From NCBI GenBank assembly GCA_029844215.1, contig CM056732.1:16890001-16954000 (forward strand): 64,000 bases of DNA, given 5' to 3'. Below the pieces are notes generated by a model that saw only the letters and a list, made by a program, of their open reading frames with translations, did not search any database and was not told the origin of the DNA. This DNA is from Przewalskia tangutica. Taxonomy: Eukaryota; Streptophyta; Magnoliopsida; Solanales; Solanaceae. A program made the translations under genes and the position numbers. Of the stretch, positions 32,281 to 41,654 are shown piece by piece (position 1 is the first letter of the stretch; each line of letters begins with the position of its first letter).

Positions 32281-32930
32281 CGTCCATACAAGACGACAAC
32301 GCCCATACAAGACGTCATTTGCATTTCGTCCATACAAGACGACAACGCCCATACAAGGCAACATTTGCATTTCGTCCATACAAGACGACAACGCCCATAC
32401 AAGACGTCATTTGCATTTCGTCCATACAAGACGACAACGCCCATACAAGGCGTCATTTGCATTTCGTCCATACAAGACGATAACGCCCACACAAGACAAT
32501 ATTTGCATTTCGTCCATACAAGACGACAACGCCCACACAAGGCGTCATTTGCATTTCGTCCATCTGAAAGCGACAACGCCCATCTGGCGTCATTTGCATT
32601 TCGTCCATACAAGACGACAACGCCCATACAAGGCGTCATTTGCATTTCGTCCATACAAGACGACAACGCCCATACAAGGCAACATTTGCATTTCGTCCAT
32701 ACAAGACGACAACGCCCATACGAGGCATCATTTGCATTTCGTCCATATAAGACGATAACGCCCACACAAGGTATCATTTGCATTTCGTTCATACAAGACG
32801 ACAACGCCCATACAAGGAGACATTTGCATTTCGTCCATACAAGACGATAACGCCCACACAAGACGTCATTTACATTTCGTCCATACAAGACGACAACGCC
32901 CACACAAGGCGTCATCTGCATCTCGCCTAT
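32281..32930 (+). repeat. 46-bp minisatellite, about 14 copies, two mini stem-loops per unit
   Basis: The unit is CGTCCATACAAGACG, ACAA, then CGCCCATACAAGRCG, then TCATTTGCATTT; copies start at 32281, 32327, 32373, 32419, 32465 and so on. Each half is a 4-bp stem (CGTC/GACG or CGCC/GGCG) with a CATACAA loop. One unit (about 32555-32600) replaces the loop by CATCTG-type sequence but keeps CGCC/GGCG. As 46 is not a multiple of 3, all frames stay open on both strands, giving long false proteins. Confidence 0.92.
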
Positions 32931-33007
32931 ACAAGACGGCGTATCATCACATCACTTCATCAACATCTACAAACACCATGTCTTTTCAAAGGCGCACATC
33001 ACTGCAA

Positions 33008-33112
33008 CCCGGTGTCAATCATACCCGACCGGGACACATTTTGAATTTGCGTCTGCCTGCTTTAATTTTCTAGCATTGCAGCAACCCAGTGTCATCATAA
33101 TTCGACACTGGG
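33008..33112 (+). repeat. Two related stem-loops upstream of the 3' LTR
   Basis: CCCGGTGTC...GACCGGG (33008-33033) and CCCAGTGTC...GACACTGGG (33085-33112) sit in a duplicated context (GCAACCC before, GACAMATTTTGAATTT after). The fourth pair is G-C in the first and A-T in the second, so pairing is kept while sequence changes. Confidence 0.75.
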
Positions 33113-33240
33113 ACAAATTTTGAATTTACATCAGCTTTTGTCCATTCTTTTTCTTGATCTTTGTTTAATTCTGACGATGGGAACAAAATTGGCTACAAGT
33201 CAACGTCTTTGTCCGGAAACTCTTTCATCGTCTTCGGTCA

Positions 33241-33252
33241 AAAAGGGACAAC
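33241..33252 (+). other. Polypurine tract of the LARD-like element
   Basis: AAAAGGGACAAC directly precedes the 3' LTR start TGTTGACACCC, as expected for the plus-strand primer. Confidence 0.7.
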
Positions 33253-35708
33253 TGTTGACACCCAATTTTGACCCATCTTTTAGTTATCTCTTGCAATTTT
33301 AAGCATTTTAGGACACAACATTTTAATCACTATTTTTGGCATTTTTGTATATTTTTTACCTAACATTCTATGTTGTTTTATTTTTGTAAATTGGCATCAT
33401 GTTTTTACTTTAATTAGGTATTAAACATTTTCAAATATTATGTTATTATTGTTGCGCGATCATTTTATTTTACTAATTTTGCATCTCTTTAAATAATTAA
33501 CTGACATCCCGTCTTTACTTTTAATCAGGCATTAAATATTTGCTAAATATTATATTTTATTATTATTGCATCGACATTTGAATTTTAATAATTTTGCATC
33601 TTTTAAATAATTTTTTTTCTTTTAAATAATTAACCCGTTTTGCATTTCATCAAACGATTGATCGAGCACAATCTGGACCAGTCAATCATGGCAAAAACAA
33701 GCCCAATGAGGCCCAATACACCTTTCATCTTTTCCCTCCAATACCCAATACCCAATACCAATACCCAAAATCCAAACCCTAAACCTAATCCCACACTATA
33801 AATAAAAACCTTACCCCTTTTAAAACACGCCGCCAGTAGTATACCGCCCTCATCCGCTTTCAGCAATATAGCCTTCTCTCATTCTTACGAAACTATCTCC
33901 ATCGACCTCATTTCCTTCCAACCGACCCCTAAACACTCACATCGCCACCGCTTCCGTCGACCACTACTCACCCGTCGACCTCACCCCACACATCCCACTA
34001 ACACTCGCTGTCACTGACCCACACCGCGCTTTCACCGCTCCGTCGAATCTCACCACTGCGGTGGCGTCGCTCCGGCGACCTCGCCGTGGAAGCGACGCCG
34101 CTGCCCGCTGCCTTTTCGTGTTGTTAACTCCGGCGATAACACTGTTTGTATCTCTTTTGTTGGCTATGCTGGACTGATTTAACGTTATTTTCTGATCTTT
34201 ATGTCTTAACAGAGTTCTTGGAAATTCTAGCGAATCCTGTTTTTGTTTGCGGATATTTGTTGTTGGTATATTTGGTTGGAGACTGATTTGATTTCTGTTT
34301 TGGTGATTCGCCGGTGTTTTAGAACTCCGGCGAGCTCTACTGTTTCCGTGCATTTTACTGCTTCCGGCGAACCGCTGGTGTGTCACCATTTCAGGAATTG
34401 TTTTGACATTCTTGCCCTGTAACTGGCTGACTTTGAACGTTCTTAATCTTGCAAATTTTTGTTGGTTTATCATTGTCTGATTGCACTTTGAGACCATTTT
34501 GTTACCGTTGAGAATGCTTATTTGTTGTTTAGTTGTCATTTGGGGTCTGAGGATTAATGCATTTTAAGATGGGATGCGACCACATTTTGTTGCTATATTA
34601 AGTGGTGTGGAATTGTTTCATTTGAGGTAAATTGTTGTATTTGTTTTGAGGGCTGAAACATGATGCATTCTTGAGATATGTTTGAGGCAAAATAGCTACT
34701 ATTATGTATATAACAAGTTGTTGTTTGTTTTCTTCTTCTCTGATAAGGCTCAGGTATTACACTGAAAAAGGAAAACACTTGGTGCTTATTTTTGATTCAG
34801 TTACTATATTCAACTGGTACATTTGAAATGAAAAGATATTGCCCATTTGATATTAACTGATTTGAATATGATACTACATTGGCCAATGAAAAAGTTATCC
34901 GTCGATTTTTGAGGCCTCCACAGTTGCAAAGACGGAAAATAAAATAAATGAATCTTTCCGGGCAATGATGATTTCTTCCACTTACACCGGATAACCAACA
35001 TGTGCTGGCAAGATGAATTCTCGCAGCCGCACTTGTTTAGGCTGTCCTACTTTATTTTTTATATATATCTGAGCCCTCCGTGTTTAAAACTATTACTGTT
35101 TTGGCGCGGATCCGAAAGTTTTATCTATTTTATTGTTTTCTAGCAATATTGGCCGATGAATGAATCTCCGTCTGATTTCCAAGGCCTCCCCTGTGCAAAA
35201 GACATATTTATTTTTGCTTTATTTATTAATTCTTGCTATTACTTTAAAATTATTTATTATATTACTAACACTTTTACTAAGTGTTTATGCAGGTATCCGA
35301 AGATGCATTTCAAAATGAATGTCTCGGAGTTTTATTTTATGCCGCATTTAATTTTAGCTTTATTATTCTGTATTGCATTTTATTGTAATTGTAAATTATG
35401 TAAAAATGCTTAGAATAGGTAGAATAAAAAGACTATAAATAATTAACCTAGGTTTGAACGGACAACCGCAAGTTAGCGGATCTTAAATGATGCCTAACCC
35501 CTTCCCTTTAGGATAATAAAGAACCCTGATCCAGAATCTCATTAATTTCACAGACCATTAAATGGAGATCAATTGCAGTATTTTTATTGCAATAAATCAA
35601 GTGTCCTAATTCACTTAATTAATTAGGTGGCGACTCCTTTAAATACATCTAGGAATCAACCATACGTAGTACTCCCGTTTTCGACCACGGTTAAAATGGA
35701 GTGTTACA
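33253..35708 (+). repeat. 3' LTR of the LARD-like element, 2.46 kb
   Basis: Aligns with 25858-28340 over its length. A cluster of small indels and substitutions is confined to about 33645-33965 and 34020-34045; the rest is nearly identical. Ends GGAGTGTTACA. Confidence 0.88.
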
Positions 35709-36775
35709 CTAATAAACATGCATGACTAGGAAATGGATAGAAATGTAAACGACAAGTATTTAAAAAAGACCCTTCGATTTGGGACATGCGTGAATAAACG
35801 ACAGCCACAGACCGACTGCCTGGTCGCATAAAATAAACTAATTCCCTCCGACTAGAGATGTATAGCTAAATGACAGCCACAGACCGGTTGCCTGGTCACA
35901 AAATACAAGGGAAATCATTTCTCTCACACGCATGTGTCATAAGGTCGGTCACACAACTCAGGCGAAGAAACGCCATCCCAGATGGTAAAAAATAATGGCC
36001 CATCACACCTGCGAGGTTGTTTCAAATTTACTTAGAGATGCTGAGAGCAATGCTGAAGCTAAAGGGTGGGATATGAATTTTCACATCCAAGCAAACCAAG
36101 AATAAAAACAGAGGCTCCACACATACCCGAGCCCGTCGTTACAGTGGAAATCAAACCCCAACAGTACGGCGGCATCTAAAGGATCCATGCGCCTCCAGTT
36201 GGCCTTTACGACCAACTTCACTCGGGATGACCGACCTGAATAGTGAGCAACCATAGTCGGCCAGGTGTGAAGGTTAGCCAAACAATGGTCGCTGATAAAC
36301 CAGTCACAAGAAAAAGGAAGTCATGGTTTATCGAGCTGAGGTACTGAAATAAGAGAAAATCACCTTGTTCTGATCCACCATACAGAGTCAGGACCAGCGG
36401 TTCATCAATAAAAACTAAGGCAATGATCAGCGACTAGAATAATTGCTCCTGGTCTTTGAGATAAAAAGGATGAAATCATGGTTTTCGACTAAGAAGAGGG
36501 CCAAAAGTTGGGTGATAAACTTATGAGAAACCTTTCCTTAAATAACCTGCAGAGGCGTGACTGAGATTAATTCATTATTTTTAAAAGCACGACAAAATAT
36601 CATCAGAGCCAATTTGTGGCAATAAAGACGCCTCGGATAAAGGAGAAACACCCTCCAAAAAAGTAGTCATCATTGCATGTACTAGAGACAAGATGATTAA
36701 AGTGTCATGCACGGCTGTCAGACTGAAATGACGACTATTCTCGAATGCATTAACTCAACAACCACACTCGAGTTT
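35709..36775 (+). other. 3' non-coding region of the Tat-type element
   Basis: Resumes the Tat element after the nested insertion. Joined across the insertion, pol would meet a stop within about five codons, so this is the untranslated region between pol and the 3' LTR. It contains two copies of ACAGCCACAGACCGRYTGCC (about 35800 and 35872). No gene. Confidence 0.6.
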
Positions 36776-36789
36776 ATGTAGGGGGCAAT
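36776..36789 (+). other. Polypurine tract of the Tat-type element
   Basis: ATGTAGGGGGCAAT lies immediately before the 3' LTR start TGTTAACAAT. Confidence 0.75.
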
Positions 36790-37469
36790 TGTTAACAATA
36801 AAAAATAATTCAAGTGTTTAGCCGAATTTAATGACAGCCGAACTATTCAGGATCTGAATTTACTCCTAGCCCTCGACTACAAGAACTTCATCGGATACTA
36901 AGGCATTTTAGCCGAAGTCGTTAGTTAGAGGTACGATCGGGACCCATTCATATGCAGACGCCTCAACGACCAAGTCAAAAGGGTATCTACACCCCTAAAA
37001 GCGGTAACGACCAACAACAGCTGAAATCAAGGGCCATTATCCGAGCAGGAGGAGTAGAGGGCGAGAAAATCGGCACCACCTCCCCCACAATCGGTCGTTG
37101 GACTTAGTGGGTTACTTGACGGCTGACATGGGGGGCACATTTGTACAATTTATTCTTCTTTTTGTACTATAAATACTCATTCTTTGTACATATTTTTACA
37201 CACGCAATCAAACAAACTAAAATTTATCTATCTTTATCTTTTATCCTTACGTTATCTGTTTATCTTTATTGTATTCAACTATATTCATATTTTCTTACCT
37301 CTTAGTTCACTAGTACCACCGTCCTAACGCTTAATGGAGTAGTTGGAGAACCTATTGCTGGAAATTAGAGTTCCGTTTCCAGCTCGAATCGCTTGAGTTA
37401 AGGAATCAATTTATCTCTCGATTCGATCAGCCGATACAACGGCAGAAGGTAGAATTCGGGGCGAGAACA
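36790..37469 (+). repeat. 3' LTR of the Tat-type element
   Basis: TGTTAACAAT to GGCGAGAACA; pairs with 18601-19276. TATA box CTATAAATA at 37167-37175. Followed by target-duplication bases CTACT. Confidence 0.9.
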
Positions 37470-37474
37470 CTACT

Positions 37475-39618
37475 GTTAATAGGAAATAGGAAATGGCTTA
37501 TATGTTTGAGTAATTTGTATTGTATATGACTATGTAACTAAGTATTTAGTTTATATTTAGCTGTAAAGTCATGAAACTTTTAGTTGAAAAAATTCTGGTA
37601 TTTTTATCTTTTTTTAAAAATAATAATATATATTTAGATTAATTAACTTATTTTCTATACTATAATATATATACATATATGAATTGCATATGTAATTAAG
37701 TATTTTGGCACGATATTTGATATTATATCATTTTTAAATGAATATCAAAATACCGTAATTCAAAAAAAAATTATTTCAATTTTGATGTCGTAATTTTTTA
37801 TTTTTCACAGTATACAGCCCATAAGGGGATCATAAGTGATTGAAAACATAATGCAGGATATGGAAGAAACCGAATAAGCTCGCTCAAATACCGGAACAAC
37901 AAATTCTAAATAAAGGACTTTTTAAAAAAAAAATGTGAACATGTGATACCTAGAGATTGTTTGGCCAAGCGGTGAAAAACTTCTTATTTAAATAATGCAA
38001 AATGTAGTCTGTTTGAATTGGCTTCTGGGTATTCATTTTCGTGGAAATGACAAAATTGACATGTTTGATTTGACTTTTCAGAAGTGCTTCTGGAGAAGCT
38101 AAAATTTGTAGCTTCTGCCAGAAGTGCTTCCATCAGAAATATTTTTACCATTTATTTCAATTTGAATTTTACCATTTTCTTTATTACTCTATTTAATTTT
38201 CATCAACAACTCTATCCACATTCATTACCCTCTTTAAATATCTAGAAATAATTACTAAAAAAATTCAAATATACAACTTCATTACCCTCTTTAAATATCT
38301 AGAAATAATTACTAAAAAAATCCAAATATAATATTTTCATTGCCCTCTTTAAATATCTAGAAATAATTACTAAAAAAAATCAAATATACTATTCATGTTC
38401 TGTTTTAATTAAAAAAAATAATCAAATATACTACTAAAGTTGACATTTGTTCATGTGCAATTGCAGATTAGAACTTTAAACTCCTCAAACATCCTAACGT
38501 TGTCTGATTATACGAGGATTATCCTTCTCTTTTTTCTATTGTCTTCTTTCAAATACTCCGAATATTACTACTATAATACATTATATTTTGAACAAACAAG
38601 AAATAAATATACCCAAGTTGAAGTATCAAATTTTTTTATTATTTTAGTATTGTAATAATATTTTACTAATATTTAAGTACTATATTGCACTTTAAATTCT
38701 ATTATCTATTTGTAATTTTTATTTACATACTTCCATTTATTAGTAATTTTTATTTATATGTATTGACTAAATGTCCATTTTGGTAATTCTACATTCAAAA
38801 GCAATTTTGATCAAAACTATCCAAACATCATTTATTGATAACAACTCTTTTACATTGTTGCATCCAAACATAAATCGCAAGGTAGAGTTTGAATTCACAA
38901 GACATAGTTTTATATAGTAGAATTTTGCTACCTTCAGGCATAATTTCAATCTGTATTTTAACTCAGAGTTTGCCTCAAACTCTACCTGATCAATCAAGCA
39001 TAAGGTCTAATTATTTTCCCGAATTCAAAATTCTGGCTTGCGATTTTTTTTTACTGAGCCACGGTTCGAACCCTAATCCAAATGTCATGGTATTAGGGGA
39101 AGGGAAAAAAATTAAGATCACTAATTTGAGGTGCAAAAAATTAAAACCACTGCTTTTGAAGGAAAATCTTCACAAAAAAATGTTTGCCGATTATCTCTTT
39201 TTTGGGATAATTATTTATAATACATAATCATTTTTTAATGTTTTTTAAAATAATTTATAGAACTTTTAGATTACGGTTTAAAGATTTCTTTTGAGTAGAA
39301 TTAAATAATTTACGAAAAAATGTTAGACCACAGTTTTTTTAAAAAATTATAACAAATGTTAGACAACAATCAAAAATTTTGTACGTTATTATAAATGTTA
39401 AACAATGGTCTAATATTTTGTCGGTTGAACATTATATGAATAAATATTAGACCCGAATAAAACGTTATCTGAAAAATAATTTTTCAAAAATTATATTTAC
39501 ACGACGCTTAAAAATAGAAATAAAATGTTATCCATATCCTAAAAAGGTAAATCAACCATGTGATTAGATCGTGTTGCTATATCAATGATGACGTTTGGAC
39601 GTATTATCACTCTCCTAA
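37475..39618. other. Intergenic AT-rich DNA with decayed repeats, no gene
   Basis: Around 37955-38160 there are hAT/MITE-like pieces (GTTTGGCCAAGC, AGAAGTGCTTCTGG). 39015-39210 resembles a dispersed dicot repeat (lysine- and phenylalanine-rich frames with GGTTCGAACCC). No coding frame is convincing. Confidence 0.45.
38221..38395. repeat. Three-copy, about 58-bp tandem repeat
   Basis: Three units of CATTACCCTCTTTAAATATC plus TAGAAATAATTACTAAAAAAA, starting near 38222, 38280 and 38338, with minor differences at unit ends. Confidence 0.85.
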
Positions 39619-40026
39619 AGGTCGTTTGGTACAAAGATAAGTAATGCAGAGGTTATTAATGCATGTATTAGTAATGCAGGAATTGTAATGTTGAAATTAT
39701 TTTTTATCAAATGTTTGATTCATTGTATTAAAGATTAGATAAACAATTTATAATAAAATTGTACACAATCTTCTTTATAATTATAGCTTTGAATATTTGT
39801 GGGATTTTCTATTTATTTAATTGAGTTATGAGCTAATTGACAACTGTATAAAAATTATAGTATTATTTTTTTGTGAGATCTATTTCATGTAACTAGCTAA
39901 ATAGTGTTTAAGTTATTCATGTATTAGACATAATTAAATTAAATTGAGTAACTAAATAGTGTATTGGATGGACTAAATTTTAATACAAGAACTTATTTTT
40001 ATTAGTGCAGCCTCTACCAAACGACT
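39619..40026. mobile_element. MITE with GTCGTTTGGTA termini
   Basis: Left end AGGTCGTTTGGTA, right end TACCAAACGACT: inverted repeats of 11-12 bp about 408 bp apart, AT-rich, non-coding. Flanks TAA (left) and AAA (right) could be a mutated Tourist/Harbinger 3-bp target duplication; superfamily uncertain. It ends about 110 bp before the MSA promoter elements of the next gene. Confidence 0.65.
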
Positions 40027-40137
40027 AAAAGGGAAGAGGAGCGTAACCACGGTGTTAAATCACAACTTAACCTCCGTTTATGATCCAATTTTAAGCCTTT
40101 AAATCAAAATCGGAGCGTCTATTCAAGCCGTTTAATA

Positions 40138-40197
40138 TCCAACGGCCACGATAGAGCGTACAATCCAACGTGTTTATTTCCCTATCCCCAACGGTCA
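40138..40197 (+). promoter_or_regulatory. Two mitosis-specific activator (MSA) elements
   Basis: TCCAACGGCCA (40138-40148) and CCCAACGGTCA (40187-40197) both fit YCYAACGGYYA exactly. Reverse-strand AACGG cores also occur near 40075 and 40128. MSA elements bind three-repeat MYB (MYB3R) factors and drive G2/M transcription of B-type cyclins and cytokinesis genes. They lie 117-176 bp upstream of the start codon at 40314. Confidence 0.75.
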
Positions 40198-40313
40198 AAA
40201 ACTTGAAAATACAAAAAGGCTCAAACCAATTCCCTAATTCACAACCAAACTTTCTGAAGATTCATATTTTTACACCTTATTTTGAGAAAATTCTTGACAC
40301 CCATTTGAGAAAA

Positions 40314-41654
40314 ATGAGTGTATTACAATACCCAGATGGTATTAATCCAACAGATGTTCAGATATGGGATAATGCTGCCTTTGATAATGGTGACTCTCAA
40401 GATTTGTCTTCATTGAAACGTTCTTGGTTGAGGCCATCTGATTCCTTTGAATCTGATATGTCAAGTAAGGAGAATCAAATTCCTTTATATGAGAATTTGT
40501 CTGTTAATATCCCATCTCCAATGCCCATTAAGCCACTTCAACGTAATGGGGATATGGAAAATTCAAGAATCAAGTCAAACAAGCCCATTTTCACTAGAAA
40601 GAGTGGAAATGATAATGATTTGCGTGATGTAAAGAAGATTGATGAGGAAATTGAAGAAATTGAAATGGAGATTAGTAGATTGAATTCGAAACTAGAGGCA
40701 TTGAGAATTGAGAAGGCTGATAAAAGTGTTGTTAAGACTGTTGAAAAAAGAGGAAGAGTTGTTGCAGCAAAGTTTATGGAGCAAAAAATGAGTGCAAAAA
40801 CAAATGTGCAAAGAAGGGGTGTTAGTTTAGGACCATCTGAGATTTTTGGTGCAACGCGTCGAGGGTTAAGTATGGGGCCATCGGAGATTCTTGCAGGAAC
40901 AAAGGCAGGGAAATTGGGTAAGCAAGAAATGATTACTCCTGTCCAGCCAATTACAAATAGGCGAAAATCTTGTTTTTGGAAGCTTCAAGAGATTGAAGAA
41001 GAGAGCTTGAGTAGTAAAGAAAGGGGGAAAAGTTCAGTTGTAGCAAGAACTATGGTGGCTCCAAGGCAGGCAGTTACTACAATTGCATCAAAGAAGAATG
41101 TTAGAAAGGATGATGGGTTTTTAAGTTCAGTTCAACCAAAGAAGTTATTCAAAGATGGCGAAAAGTCTAATAAGAAGCCTCAGAGGCCGGGTAGGGTTGT
41201 GGCTAGTCGGTATAATCAGAGTACAAATCAGTCATCAGTAGTGAGAAAGAGGTCTTTACCTGAGAATGATAAGGATGTTGAGATTAAGAGAACTGAAAAG
41301 AAACGATCTTTATCTGTTGGGAAAACGCGTGCATCTCAAACGGATAACAACAATTTGGGTACTGAAAGTAGTAGTAGGGTGAAAAAGAGATGGGAAATTC
41401 CTAGTGAGATAGTAGTTCATGCTAGCACAGAGAGTGAAAAATCTCCACTGAATATTACTGTGAAGCCTGATTTGCTACCGCGAATTAGGATTGCTCGGTG
41501 CAACATTAATGAGACTCCGAGGGATTCTGGACCTGCTAAAAGAGTGGTAGAGTTGATAGGGAAGAAATCATTTTTCAGCAATGATGAAGATAAGGAGCCA
41601 TCATCAGTCTGTCAAATTCTCAGTTTTGCAGAGGAAGATGCTGAAGAGGAATAA
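40314..41654 (+). CDS. Coiled-coil, basic protein of unknown function, 446 aa, intronless; predicted G2/M gene
   Basis: The start at 40314 (MSVLQYPDGINPTDVQIWDN) is preferred over the in-frame ATG at 40170, because that would put an MSA promoter element inside the coding region and add 48 residues of low-complexity leader. By residue: acidic N-terminus 1-60; Pro-rich 66-76; a predicted coiled coil 104-137 (KKIDEEIEEIEMEISRLNSK...); RGRVVAAKF 147-155, echoed by GRVVASRY 293-300; an internal repeat, RRGVSLGPSEIFG 168-179 and RRGLSMGPSEILAG 183-195; RRKSCFWKLQEIEEE 216-230; Lys/Arg-rich 240-360; acidic C-terminus EEDAEEE. No enzyme domain, signal peptide or membrane segment. I recognise the layout as a conserved plant protein but cannot name it. 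Basic, disordered sequence with a coiled coil would suit a chromatin or microtubule-associated role; that is inference. Confidence 0.9.
   Translation: MSVLQYPDGINPTDVQIWDNAAFDNGDSQDLSSLKRSWLRPSDSFESDMSSKENQIPLYENLSVNIPSPMPIKPLQRNGDMENSRIKSNKPIFTRKSGNDNDLRDVKKIDEEIEEIEMEISRLNSKLEALRIEKADKSVVKTVEKRGRVVAAKFMEQKMSAKTNVQRRGVSLGPSEIFGATRRGLSMGPSEILAGTKAGKLGKQEMITPVQPITNRRKSCFWKLQEIEEESLSSKERGKSSVVARTMVAPRQAVTTIASKKNVRKDDGFLSSVQPKKLFKDGEKSNKKPQRPGRVVASRYNQSTNQSSVVRKRSLPENDKDVEIKRTEKKRSLSVGKTRASQTDNNNLGTESSSRVKKRWEIPSEIVVHASTESEKSPLNITVKPDLLPRIRIARCNINETPRDSGPAKRVVELIGKKSFFSNDEDKEPSSVCQILSFAEEDAEEE

Larger units (their letters stand above)
25858..35708 (+). mobile_element. Non-coding (LARD-like) LTR retrotransposon rich in hairpin repeats
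   Basis: Perfect 5-bp target duplication CTAAT (25853-25857; 35709-35713). The LTRs are 2.48 and 2.46 kb, both starting TGTTGACACCC and ending GTGTTACA. The PBS is GACGACTCTGCTGGGGA-like and a PPT lies next to the 3' LTR. The 4.9-kb interior has no gag or pol frame; instead it holds a 97-bp tandem repeat, a 46-bp minisatellite and several stem-loops. The PBS type is that of Tat/Ogre gypsy elements, so such an element probably supplied its enzymes. The perfect TSD and high LTR similarity suggest it is among the younger insertions here. Confidence 0.9.
18601..37469 (+). mobile_element. Ty3/gypsy Tat-lineage retrotransposon, degenerate, with a nested LTR element
   Basis: Two LTRs of 676 and 680 bp (18601-19276; 36790-37469), a PBS directly after the 5' LTR, a GGGGG-type polypurine tract before the 3' LTR, and gag-pol in order PR-RT-RNase H-INT. 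The RT motif GATYQRAM is typical of the Tat lineage. Flanking CTAGT (18596-18600) and CTACT (37470-37474) are a target duplication with one change. Many stops and frameshifts make it inactive. Its span is inflated by the 9.85-kb insertion at 25858-35708. Confidence 0.9.

Noticed and set aside
32061..32921. Long open frames on both strands (140-221 aa) with a repetitive HFVHTRRQRPYK or WTKCKC pattern
   Set aside because: They arise from the 46-bp minisatellite, whose period is not divisible by 3 and lacks stops in all frames. No start context, family or conservation.
39050..39080. GGTTCGAACCC, a perfect Pol III B-box/T-arm-like string
   Set aside because: No cloverleaf can be formed and no acceptable A-box lies upstream; it sits in a decayed dispersed repeat.
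40170..40313. 48-residue N-terminal extension of the 446-aa protein
   Set aside because: It would put an MSA promoter element inside the coding sequence, is low in complexity, and the downstream MSVLQYPDGINP start looks like a conserved N-terminus.
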